From Pedobacter sandarakinus (GTDB lineage Bacteria; Bacteroidota; Bacteroidia; Sphingobacteriales; Sphingobacteriaceae): a stretch of 64,000 nucleotides of DNA. A program made the translations under genes and the position numbers. Position 1 is the stretch's first letter, and each line of letters starts with the position of its first letter. The stretch is from NCBI RefSeq assembly GCF_026240095.1, contig NZ_JAPIVG010000003.1, positions 434,001 to 498,000 of the forward strand, given 5' to 3'. Positions 53,781 through 62,648 of the stretch are shown piece after piece. Below the pieces are notes generated by a model, which searched no databases, was not told the origin of the DNA, and saw only the letters and a program-made list of their open reading frames with translations.

Positions 53781-54962
53781 TTAATCAGTTGATGGTAAAC
53801 CTTGCTCATCTTTAGCTGGAACTGATTTCAAGAATACGAAACCAATTACACCTGATAGAACGGAGGCAGTTAATATTGCAAATTTTGCTTCAGATACAAA
53901 TAACAAATCATTAAATGAGAGCAGGGCGATAAATATCGACATCGTAAAACCTATACCGGCTAACATTCCCAGGCCAACAATGTGTTTCCATCCTGCACCC
54001 GTTGGTAAATCTGCCCACTTTAGCTTAACAGCCAGCCAACTAAATAAGGTTACGCCAAGCGTTTTTCCGGCAAATAATCCTACTATAATTCCTAAACCTA
54101 ATGGCGATATTAATCCTGCGAGCATTTCTTTTTCAAACGTGATGTTCGTATTTGCCAGGGCAAAAATGGGCATTATTAGGTAGTTAACTGGTGTGGTAAG
54201 TGCGTGCTCCAATTTTTCTAACGGAGAGAGTTCATCACTTTCGTTGGTTGGTATAGTAAATGCCAATAGCACGCCGGCAATAGTTGCATGGATGCCGGAA
54301 TGATGGATGAAATACCAAAGAAAAATTCCAGGTAATAAATAAAATACTAATTTCTTAACGCCAAAATAGTTCATTGCAACCAATAAAACTAAAATCCCCC
54401 CGGCCATCGCTAAATATTCAAAATGGATTTGGTTGGTATAAAAAATGGCAATAACCAGGATTGCACCTAAATCATCTACAATGGCTAAAGCTGCTAAAAA
54501 TATCTTTAAACTTGTAGGAACGCTCTTGCCTAGCATAGCAATAATAGCTAATGCAAATGCAATGTCTGTTGCCATAGGAATTCCCCAACCATTGGCACTA
54601 GCGGTTCCACGGTTAAATGAGGCATAAATAAGAGCCGGAATAAACATTCCGCCTAAAGCTGCAATTACGGGAAGTGAGGCACTTTTTACAGACGACAGTT
54701 CCCCTTCTACCAATTCCCGCTTAATCTCTAAGCCAACCAGTAAAAAAAATATGGCCATTAAAGCATCATTTATCCAGGCAAGAATACTGTAATTCACGGT
54801 TCCGAAACCCAATTTTACTTCGAGAAAGGTTTCGAAGCTTTCTTTCGATGAGGTATTGGCAATGAGTAGCGAAATTGCTACGCAAACCAATAAGATGATT
54901 CCGCCAACTTGGCCGGATCTAAAAAAACGTTTAAATACTTCGAGGTTGATGATTTTTGCCAT
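53781..54962 (-). CDS. nhaA: NhaA-type Na+/H+ antiporter
   Basis: 393 aa from MAKIINLEVFKRFFRSG (an in-frame upstream ATG adds 32 unlikely residues). Twelve helices. The ion-binding Asp pair is in LAALAIVDDLGAILVIAIFYT near residue 160. IPMATDIAFALAI and the C-terminal LVGIGFTMSIFIALLSF are also typical. It exports Na+ in exchange for H+. It is a single gene; the strong hairpin upstream ends the PorP gene. Confidence 0.95.
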   Translation of the reverse strand: MAKIINLEVFKRFFRSGQVGGIILLVCVAISLLIANTSSKESFETFLEVKLGFGTVNYSILAWINDALMAIFFLLVGLEIKRELVEGELSSVKSASLPVIAALGGMFIPALIYASFNRGTASANGWGIPMATDIAFALAIIAMLGKSVPTSLKIFLAALAIVDDLGAILVIAIFYTNQIHFEYLAMAGGILVLLVAMNYFGVKKLVFYLLPGIFLWYFIHHSGIHATIAGVLLAFTIPTNESDELSPLEKLEHALTTPVNYLIMPIFALANTNITFEKEMLAGLISPLGLGIIVGLFAGKTLGVTLFSWLAVKLKWADLPTGAGWKHIVGLGMLAGIGFTMSIFIALLSFNDLLFVSEAKFAILTASVLSGVIGFVFLKSVPAKDEQGLPSTD

Positions 54963-55035
54963 TGTTCCAAAAATAGCAAAAACATAAGGATTGGGGCAGA
55001 AATAACTTCCTGTTATTCCAAAAAAATAAAATTTT

Positions 55036-55083
55036 AAAAAAAATTCCACAGCATGCAAGCTAAAGCTTGCATGCTGTGGAATT
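55036..55083 (-). terminator. 20-bp perfect hairpin terminator after the PorP gene
   Basis: Arms 55042-55061 and 55064-55083 pair perfectly over 20 bp with a two-base gap (effective loop CTAAAG), and on the minus strand a run of U follows. The arms themselves contain the palindromes GCATGC and AAGCTT across the tip. It is exceptionally long for an intrinsic terminator. Confidence 0.9.
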
Positions 55084-55115
55084 GACCAAAATCAGTGTAA
55101 CCCGTATCCTAAACT

Positions 55116-56039
55116 CTATGGATTTTTTCGTCCGATATTTACCCGGAGGTTAATTTCGAAATCTCCATCAGTATAACCAGATATGGCTGAAGTCGCCGTA
55201 TTATAGTACGCCATGAAATACAAGGTAGACTTGTAATTCATTCCGAAACCAACTGTTGCGTTTTGCGTATTATGGTACATAGCCATTACGTATAATTTAT
55301 CATTTGCGAAATTGGCGTTTAAACCGGCATCCCATAAGTTTTTATAGTTTTTAATTCCCCTAAAAACACCTTTTGGCTCCAGGCTTACGCCATTGATTCC
55401 TGTTCCTAAACTAAATCTATATCCAATAGCAGAATAGAAAGTTGGCTTGTCTGCAAAATTTAAGTCGTCATTTCTAAATACAGAACGCATGTTAGGCACA
55501 GCTCCTTCAACCGTTAATCCTTTTGAGGTATAAGATACGCCAAAATCACCATCGAAATAATAACCCCGATCGTTGAAACGGGCAACCGAAGGATCGTTAA
55601 TGTCGCTGTTGCGAATACTTCCTAAATCTAACCTGTCCTGGCTTCCACCAAATGAGATCCCAAAGTTCAGTTTCTGATCGTCGCTATTTAAGGGAAGGTG
55701 GTAGGCAAAAGTTCCTACCATTTTGGTTCGCTGTAAACCACCAGATTTTTCGTTGTAAACATTTATTCCCCAGCCAACCTTGCCCACCTGCTGATCGGCC
55801 GTAACGCTTTGGGTTAGGGGGGCACCTGGAATATTCGACCATTGCTTGCGAAAACTCCCATTGATATTTAAACCTTCATTAAATCCAGCCATAGACGGAT
55901 TAACCAAGTATCTATTTTGAAAATACTGCGCATTTAAAGGTAAAATTTGCCCCTGAACAGTGCTCGTAATAAGCATACTCGCTGCAAATAGAAACGCTAA
56001 ACGACTTATTTGCTTTATCTTTCTTGTAATTGCTTTCAT
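55116..56039 (-). CDS. PorP/SprF-family type IX secretion outer-membrane protein
   Basis: 307 aa, signal peptide about 1-30 (STVQG/QILPLN). Mature N-terminus QYFQNRYLVNPSMAGFNEGLNINGSFRKQWSNIPGAP is the family signature, followed by barrel strands. It starts eight bases after the stop of the 1914-aa T9SS cargo gene on the same strand, repeating the cargo-PorP pairing seen at 38-43 kb. Confidence 0.9.
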   Translation of the reverse strand: MKAITRKIKQISRLAFLFAASMLITSTVQGQILPLNAQYFQNRYLVNPSMAGFNEGLNINGSFRKQWSNIPGAPLTQSVTADQQVGKVGWGINVYNEKSGGLQRTKMVGTFAYHLPLNSDDQKLNFGISFGGSQDRLDLGSIRNSDINDPSVARFNDRGYYFDGDFGVSYTSKGLTVEGAVPNMRSVFRNDDLNFADKPTFYSAIGYRFSLGTGINGVSLEPKGVFRGIKNYKNLWDAGLNANFANDKLYVMAMYHNTQNATVGFGMNYKSTLYFMAYYNTATSAISGYTDGDFEINLRVNIGRKNP

Positions 56040-56047
56040 TCCCGTAA

Positions 56048-59000
56048 TTAGTCTCTAATAATGTTTACAAATCCTTTAAATGTACCTATGCCACTGCCCA
56101 AATCAATAATGTAATAATAGGTTCCTTCGGCGAGCGGACTGCCGTTAATTGTACCATCCCAGTCGTTGTTGTAGGCTTGCTTGGTGTAAAGGATTCTGCC
56201 AGCTTTATCAAAAATCTTGAGTACATTGTTCGGATAGTAATCGATGTTCTTAACTACAAACTTATCGTTGTAGCCATCGCCGTTCGGCGTTACAAGCGTA
56301 CTGGCTTCTAATTTGTAATCATCAACTACCGTAATGGCAATACTTTGTTCTGCCGTACAGCCGCTAGTATTCGTTACAATTACTTTGTAAATACCGCTCT
56401 GTTTAGGTCTGATCGTTGCTGCCGAAGTATTCTGACCCGAAGTAATGTCTGCGCCAACCCAGCTGTACTGAACGCCGCCAGTAGCTGTTAAGGTAATTAC
56501 ATCACCCTTAGAAATAGTTAGGTCTTTGTTATTGGTAATAGAAATGCTCGGCAAAGCATTAACGGTTACGGTTGCTGTTCCGGTTTGGTTTTGGCCGCAA
56601 TTAGCATCCTTCACATTTACTAAATTGTATGCGAATGTCCCGGCAATATTAACTGGGGCAAGAATGGTTACACTTGCATTTGTGCTCGTAACAGTTTGGT
56701 TTGCACCACCATTTATGTTGTAGGTAAAAGTATAGGGTGCGGTGCCGTTGGCACCAGTGAAAGTAATTGTTGGCCTGGTACCATTCAAACAAACCGCTGT
56801 TGAACCAGCTATCGTAGCTGTGGCGGTAGATGTAACGGTAAGTTTGAATGTTTTGGAAATTCTATCCACTCCACCGAAATCAGTTCCTCCATTGTCTGTT
56901 ATAGTTACCGTAATATTTGCGCTGCCACTTACATTACCTTTTAAATGATAGGTAACTGTTGCTTTATCGTTTCCGTTTGGAGATACGGTTAGTAGATCAA
57001 AAAGATTTGCATTATCACTTGTAACCGAAATTGTAGTGGTTTGATTAGTTTCCGGACCAGCAGAAATTCCAGTAATGGCAATTGTTTGGTTTACTGGAGT
57101 GTAACAAATGGCCTGGTTAGCGATGGCGCCTACTGTGGGAATACCATTCCCAAACAAATATCGCGATTTGATAGGATAGTGGTCTGTGGTTGTATTCGCG
57201 TAATTCGTCACCAGATTTTTAACTGCATCCAGCACTTCTGCAGAAGCAGGAATATAGTTTTTGTTTAAATCTTTACTAATGATTACATTATCGATTACTG
57301 TAGGGAAACCAGCGGTTGATTGTTTGCCAGCTAAGCTTAGTGGTAACGTAATTGGGAAATAATTAGCTCCATCTTGGGTAAAATCAACATAGGAGGTTCC
57401 TGTTCCCGGCATTGGCGCAATGGTTTTATCAGCTTCCAGGACATCGTTGAAATCGCCTAAGATGATTACTTTTTTACCTGCTAGATTTGCATCGATCCAA
57501 TCCTTCAATTGCTTATTTCCGTTTTTTCGTCTATAATAAGAGTCGATTTGATCTGCGGTTGTTCCAGTATTGGCTTTAGCGTGAATTTCGATGAAGTACA
57601 CTGTATCAACCTTATTATTAATTTTTACTTGTGCCTGCATCATGTAAGGAAAACGACCAGACGACCAATTTTTATAAGCTGAACCATCAGCGCTGGTAGA
57701 GGGAACATTAGGGTTGTAGGTATCGCGTAGAATTCCCAAGGTAGAAATTGGCTTTATTTGATCGCTTCGATACATGAAAGCTAATTTTTGTGCTAGTGGA
57801 TAATCAGCATCATTTTTATCATCGGCATAAGAACCAAACTCGCTAAATACAACACCATACCCAGCCGGTAGCACGGTATTTTTGAAAAGCGTAGTATCCA
57901 CTACTTCGGCGAAGCCATATACATCGGCATTTAAACTATTTACGATGGTTTTCACATTCGCCGCTTGCAATACATCATTTGATGGGTCTTGCGCTGGGCT
58001 TCCAAACCATTCAATGTTCCAGTTTACAACTTCTAAAGTGTTGGCAACGTCAAAAGTATTTCCAGAGAAAGCAACTATTTTATTTGCTGAACCTGTAGTT
58101 GCTATTAACACATTTCCTGTGTAACTGGTATTTACTGCTGTTGGCGAAAACTTAGCATAAACAGTTGGAGACGTATTGTTAATATCTGCTCTAGCGTAAG
58201 TGATTGAGCTGTTGTAAGTTCCAGCACTCGTCTTTGATAACGTGAAATTTGCTGGAGCGGTTAGGGTAACATCGCCGGTTAAATTCCCTGCAGAGAAGCT
58301 GAAAGTATTTGCAGCTGAGGTAGTTCCCGGCGCCTGAAAACCAAAATTGATGCTTGAAGGCGATAACGTAATATCAACTGCAGGTGGCGTGCTGGAATTA
58401 ATCACAGCGAAATCATCAACTGTCCACCTGCTTGCAGATGATGTAGTCGAATTATACACCATAGCAACGTACACTGGCAGTGATTTATAAGCTGTCAAGT
58501 CGATATTGTCAGATTTTGTCCACTTGTCTGTTGCTGTTTCCGGAAATTTCCCATCAATGTTTATCCATGTTGCCAGGGATGGATCGCTAGTACCGCTATA
58601 ATTTGTAGAGATTTTCAGTTGCAATTTATCCCCTGCAAATGCCGATCTAGTCCAGAAAGACAAAATTGCATAGTTGAATGTAGCGAGGTTTAATTTTGGA
58701 GAAATCAACCAATCTTCATTTAATATATTTCCACTTGAGAAACCATTAATTTGCAGTGCATTGCCTGTACTGGCTGTGCCTGTAGGGTCATTAGCATCAT
58801 GACCAAAGGTGGTTGTGCAACCCCAGGTTTGTGGTCCGTTAACACTATATTGGTAGAATCCGTCAGATAGTGCCGGGCTTCCAACAGTTGTGCAATTTTC
58901 AAAGTTGAAAGCAGTTTGGTTAGGGTCTATAGCTGGCCCGCTTAGTGCCAATGTTACCGTAGTTGCACCAGCACTTGCATGTTGTATCGCACCGATTGCA

Positions 59001-61792
59001 TTACCCGTAACCACAGGATTAAACTTCACGTATACAGTTTGGTTTGTTGAGAGTTCTGCCACGGTATAATTAATTGTCGTGGTAAAAATGGTATTGTCTT
59101 TCGACACTGAGAACGGACCTGTTACCGTTAATGTTGTGGTATTGGTTAGATTTCCAGCCGATAGTATGTAGCTTTTTGCGCTGGAAACAGTATTAATCGC
59201 CTGGTTGCTGAAAACCAAGCTGGCCGGAGTTGCCTTTAAATAAGGGCCTGAGGTTGAAGCTGGTTCTGTTACCGTAGAATTTTGTGGATTAGCTGTTTTG
59301 ATCACGAAGTCGATGGCGTTATCATCGCTATCATAACCATTACCTGCAAATTCTTCGCTTCCCCCAATGCTCAAGGTCACGGCTGTAGAGCCTGCGGATG
59401 CTTTACGCTCAACAGATAAAGTCGCACTTGGTGCAGCGGTTGGTCCAGTACCTTCGAAACCTACTGCTGTAGTTCCGTAACCTACTAAGTCGATCACTTG
59501 GCTTCCGGTTGGAAGCGTTCCAGTTTGTGCGCTTGTAACATTAGCCAATAAAACTTTTCCAGCTCCTGCTGCCATAGCGATATTACCTGTTTTATCTGGA
59601 GTTGGTAGGTTAGTGGTGCCTGCGGTACCTGCAGCTTGCTGAATAAGGTAGAAGCTTTTTGGTGCAATAGTGCCGCTTAAAGTGGTTACTTGCCAAGATG
59701 TGCCTGTTGCCGATGCATATTGTACAGACCAGTTGGATAAATCTACTGCACTAAGTGTTGGGTTATATAGCTCTATAAAATCATTTTTATATACTGAACC
59801 TGAGTTTCCACCGCCACCGTATACTTCAGAAATTACGAGATGGTTAGCACCAACTGGTTCTTTTACAAGGCTGTTTTGAGGATTTGGTGTTGTAACAACG
59901 AAATCTGCATTGTTATTGTCGCTATCAAACCCATTGCCATTAAATTCTTCGGCTCCGCCAAGTGCCAACGTTGCTGCGGTAGATGTCGAACTGGCTTTAC
60001 GTTCTATAGAAGTGGTATTGGAGATGACTGGTGTAGGAGTTGTCTCGAAACCGGTAGCGGTAGGCCCAAAACCTACTTTATCAATAATAGTAGCGCCAGT
60101 TGGATTTGCACCTGTTAAGGCGGTATTTCCACTGCTTAGAATTACTTTTCCGGTAGAACCTGATAATGCTAAGGTACCGATGATGTCAGGAGTGGGTAGG
60201 TTTACCGTACCTCCTGTGCCTGCAGCAGCTTGAATTAGGAAAAAGCCTTTGGCTGGAATACTGCCTGTTAAATCTGTCTTTTGCCATGTACCGGTGCCTG
60301 TAGCACTCGAGTATTGAACACTCCAACCGCTTAAGTCTACAGCTGTATTTGCTGGGTTATATAACTCTATAAAGTCGTTTTTATAGCTCGCTCCGGTATT
60401 TCCTCCGCCGCCATAAACTTCTGAAATAACTACATGCACCGGCGCTGCAGGTGGGTTTGTGCCTATTCCTGTAGCTGAGATGTTTAGGCTTGCTGCACCT
60501 GTACTGGTAACACTAATGTTTTCAGTTGAAGTTACCGCTGCTGTAGGGGTGAAACGGGCAAATACTGTTTTGGCCGAAGCTAATTCTGCTGTAGTGTAGC
60601 TTAGGGTGTTGGTGAATGTAACGTTATCTTTCGAAATGAAAAACGGGGCGGTCGAGCTTAGGTTTACATCTGAGGTCAAACCTGTTGCACTTAGCATAAA
60701 GCTTTGCGCCGCTGAGTTTGTTCCTGAGTTTTGGGAACCAAAGTCTAGTGTGGATTTATCAAGCGTTAAGATCGCTGATAAACCTGTGCCAGAAACACCA
60801 ACGTTCACCGTGTTGGCACCTGTACTGGTATTGATGATATTGCCGGTAGATGCACCGCCAAATGTTGGGCTGTACCGCACATAAACTGAAGGGGCGCTGG
60901 TTACCTCACCTGGAGTATATGTTAGCGATGTGGAAAAGCTGGTATTATCTTTCGAAATGAAAAAGGGAGCTGTACTGTTAACACTCACACCTGCAGATAG
61001 ATTTGAGCCGCTTAAGGTATATGATTGTGATGCAGAATTGGCGCCTGCATTTTGGTTGCCAAATGCAATGGCGTTGGGGTTTGCTGCAAGAGTTGGAACC
61101 GTTGCGCTACCTGAGGTGAAGCTAAGATTAAAGTTGTCTATAGCGGTACTGGCTCTATTGCCACTGCCAGTTGATGGAGTAAGAGCTACAATCCTAATCC
61201 AAACCGAACCTGCATTATTATCAAGTGCTGCACCAAAATCTACATTGATGGCATTGTTTGAAAAAGTGCTGTTGCCAGTTGTTAAAGTTCCGGTTGTTGG
61301 TGCTGTATTAAAGCTCGTTGGTGTGTCACCAAAAGCATATTCTACTGCCCACGTGGTTGTTCTGGTAGAACTGGCATCTAGAGACTGGAGATCAAAGCTT
61401 AGTTTGAAGCCCGATTTTCCGGTTGTGTTTGCAATTTGAAAGAGAAATGCACTCCCAGGATCGTATCCTGTGGCAGAAGTTTGCCTTAGACCCAAGGCCC
61501 TATCAGCTGATGCAGCCTGGACGGTAGTGCTTGCTGCATTTCCAGCAGTTGCTGAAGCTAAATTCTTGTATCCTGCACCTGTTGCACTCCAGGTAGCAGT
61601 TGCGTTTGTAAAAGTGGCCGAAGTGCCCAGAGCGCTAGCACTTGAGCCAAGTCTCACGGAGAATCCGATTGGAAGTCCGGTTGTTCCTATATCACTAAAT
61701 TCCTGTCTGTAGGGCGAGGTAGTTAGTGTAACCTGCGCAAACAAATAGGTCGTAAATAGGGAAAATAAGAAGAGAAGTAAAGGTCTTTTCAT
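56048..61792 (-). CDS. Giant secreted nuclease-like protein: lamin-tail domains, EEP nuclease, T9SS type B sorting domain
   Basis: 1914 aa. Signal peptide about 1-19. A jelly-roll-like N-terminal domain (about 25-230) is followed by two repeats of an Ig-like module (FFISKDN...). Two lamin-tail domains start with VISEVYGGGGN (near 450 and 648). Another Ig module, a discoidin-like fold and an endonuclease/exonuclease/phosphatase domain (about 1250-1545) come next. All EEP motifs are intact: NWNIEWFG, FAEVVD, EIHAKAN, ILGDFND and TTDHYPI. The last ~85 residues are the type B sorting domain (VTPNGDGYNDKF, EGTYYYII). Lamin-tail plus EEP is the layout of ExeM-type extracellular DNases. It is paired with the PorP gene eight bases downstream. 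Confidence 0.88.
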   Translation of the reverse strand: MKRPLLLFLFSLFTTYLFAQVTLTTSPYRQEFSDIGTTGLPIGFSVRLGSSASALGTSATFTNATATWSATGAGYKNLASATAGNAASTTVQAASADRALGLRQTSATGYDPGSAFLFQIANTTGKSGFKLSFDLQSLDASSTRTTTWAVEYAFGDTPTSFNTAPTTGTLTTGNSTFSNNAINVDFGAALDNNAGSVWIRIVALTPSTGSGNRASTAIDNFNLSFTSGSATVPTLAANPNAIAFGNQNAGANSASQSYTLSGSNLSAGVSVNSTAPFFISKDNTSFSTSLTYTPGEVTSAPSVYVRYSPTFGGASTGNIINTSTGANTVNVGVSGTGLSAILTLDKSTLDFGSQNSGTNSAAQSFMLSATGLTSDVNLSSTAPFFISKDNVTFTNTLSYTTAELASAKTVFARFTPTAAVTSTENISVTSTGAASLNISATGIGTNPPAAPVHVVISEVYGGGGNTGASYKNDFIELYNPANTAVDLSGWSVQYSSATGTGTWQKTDLTGSIPAKGFFLIQAAAGTGGTVNLPTPDIIGTLALSGSTGKVILSSGNTALTGANPTGATIIDKVGFGPTATGFETTPTPVISNTTSIERKASSTSTAATLALGGAEEFNGNGFDSDNNNADFVVTTPNPQNSLVKEPVGANHLVISEVYGGGGNSGSVYKNDFIELYNPTLSAVDLSNWSVQYASATGTSWQVTTLSGTIAPKSFYLIQQAAGTAGTTNLPTPDKTGNIAMAAGAGKVLLANVTSAQTGTLPTGSQVIDLVGYGTTAVGFEGTGPTAAPSATLSVERKASAGSTAVTLSIGGSEEFAGNGYDSDDNAIDFVIKTANPQNSTVTEPASTSGPYLKATPASLVFSNQAINTVSSAKSYILSAGNLTNTTTLTVTGPFSVSKDNTIFTTTINYTVAELSTNQTVYVKFNPVVTGNAIGAIQHASAGATTVTLALSGPAIDPNQTAFNFENCTTVGSPALSDGFYQYSVNGPQTWGCTTTFGHDANDPTGTASTGNALQINGFSSGNILNEDWLISPKLNLATFNYAILSFWTRSAFAGDKLQLKISTNYSGTSDPSLATWINIDGKFPETATDKWTKSDNIDLTAYKSLPVYVAMVYNSTTSSASRWTVDDFAVINSSTPPAVDITLSPSSINFGFQAPGTTSAANTFSFSAGNLTGDVTLTAPANFTLSKTSAGTYNSSITYARADINNTSPTVYAKFSPTAVNTSYTGNVLIATTGSANKIVAFSGNTFDVANTLEVVNWNIEWFGSPAQDPSNDVLQAANVKTIVNSLNADVYGFAEVVDTTLFKNTVLPAGYGVVFSEFGSYADDKNDADYPLAQKLAFMYRSDQIKPISTLGILRDTYNPNVPSTSADGSAYKNWSSGRFPYMMQAQVKINNKVDTVYFIEIHAKANTGTTADQIDSYYRRKNGNKQLKDWIDANLAGKKVIILGDFNDVLEADKTIAPMPGTGTSYVDFTQDGANYFPITLPLSLAGKQSTAGFPTVIDNVIISKDLNKNYIPASAEVLDAVKNLVTNYANTTTDHYPIKSRYLFGNGIPTVGAIANQAICYTPVNQTIAITGISAGPETNQTTTISVTSDNANLFDLLTVSPNGNDKATVTYHLKGNVSGSANITVTITDNGGTDFGGVDRISKTFKLTVTSTATATIAGSTAVCLNGTRPTITFTGANGTAPYTFTYNINGGANQTVTSTNASVTILAPVNIAGTFAYNLVNVKDANCGQNQTGTATVTVNALPSISITNNKDLTISKGDVITLTATGGVQYSWVGADITSGQNTSAATIRPKQSGIYKVIVTNTSGCTAEQSIAITVVDDYKLEASTLVTPNGDGYNDKFVVKNIDYYPNNVLKIFDKAGRILYTKQAYNNDWDGTINGSPLAEGTYYYIIDLGSGIGTFKGFVNIIRD
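59280..60440 (-). repeat. Internal duplication of the lamin-tail module
   Basis: Two adjacent copies of about 580-590 bp (roughly 60440-59870 and 59855-59280) encode the same module. Each starts VISEVYGGGGN, passes through KNDFIELYNP, LSGWSVQY/LSNWSVQY, FFLIQAAAGT/FYLIQQAAGT and SIERKAS/SVERKAS, and ends with FNGNGFDSDNN/FAGNGYDSDDN. The copies have diverged in sequence, so the duplication is not recent. Edges are approximate. Confidence 0.8.
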
Positions 61793-61943
61793 ATAATTTG
61801 TTTTGTTTACAACAAATGTATGTGCAAAAGCCTTAATCTTAGATTAACTTAGTGTTAATTAAGTTAAATGTGGAAAAATAAATCTGGTCAATCGTAATTT
61901 TTATACGGAATTTTCGTTCATCATCTTCTACGATCGACTGCTG

Positions 61944-62564
61944 CTACAAGAAATCTTCGATATTCCCTTTGCCTTCACGTATTATCTCGAACTCACTATT
62001 GGTGCAATCAATTACAGTTGAGGCCTCATTATCGCCATACCCGCCATCAATTACCAAATCAACAAGTTGTTCATATTTCTCGTGGATAAGCTCCGGATCT
62101 GTTGAATACTCAATTACATCATCATCATCCTTTATAGATGTAGATAAGATAGGATTGCCCAACTCTTTAACAATGCAACGGGCAATGTTGTTATCAGGAA
62201 CACGAATACCCACTGTCTTTTTATTCGAACTTAATAACTTGGGAACATTATTGTTGGCATTAAAAATGAATGTGAAAGGACCAGGTAGTGCTTTTTTTAG
62301 CACCCTGAAAGTCGTATTGTCTATAGGTTTGATGTAATCGGAAATGTGCTTTAGGTCATGGCAAATAAAAGAAAAGTTGGCCTTCTCGGGTTTGATTCCC
62401 CTTATTCTCGCAATCTTTTCTATTGCCTTCGGATTGGTGATATCACAGCCCAATCCATAAACTGTATCAGTTGGGTAGATGATTAACCCACCTTTTCTTA
62501 GTACTTCAACCACCTGCTCAATGGCTTTTTCATTCGGGTTTTCTGGATAAATTTTGATAAGCAT
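61944..62564 (-). CDS. Sua5/YciO/YrdC-family threonylcarbamoyl-AMP synthase-like protein
   Basis: 206 aa from MLIKIYPENPNEKAIEQ; an in-frame upstream ATG adds 22 unlikely residues. KGGLIIYPTDTVYGLGCDITNPKAIEKIARIRGIKPEKANFSFICHD is the ATP/threonine-binding core. PGPFTFIF and KTVGIRVPDNNIARCIVKELGNPILSTS follow. Members make the t6A precursor for tRNAs decoding ANN codons, but the short YciO-like form may have another role. It is divergent from the glutamate-synthase-family gene. Confidence 0.88.
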   Translation of the reverse strand: MLIKIYPENPNEKAIEQVVEVLRKGGLIIYPTDTVYGLGCDITNPKAIEKIARIRGIKPEKANFSFICHDLKHISDYIKPIDNTTFRVLKKALPGPFTFIFNANNNVPKLLSSNKKTVGIRVPDNNIARCIVKELGNPILSTSIKDDDDVIEYSTDPELIHEKYEQLVDLVIDGGYGDNEASTVIDCTNSEFEIIREGKGNIEDFL

Positions 62565-62611
62565 AGCGTAAAAATAACAATTTAATGGTGCCAGTTGTTT
62601 AATATTACTAA

Positions 62612-62619
62612 TATCTTTG
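62612..62619 (+). promoter_or_regulatory. -7 box of the glutamate-synthase-family gene
   Basis: TATCTTTG matches TAnnTTTG, 29 bases before the ATG. The nearest TTG is only about 14 bases upstream, shorter than the usual spacing. Confidence 0.5.
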
Positions 62620-62648
62620 CCATCATTCACATGCGCTAAACATCGATT

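Noticed and set aside
56526..61712. Several plus-strand reading frames of 60-169 codons opposite the giant T9SS cargo gene
   Set aside because: They are antisense shadows of a Thr/Ser/Ala-rich gene; the translations are low-complexity Val/Pro/Leu strings with no domain.
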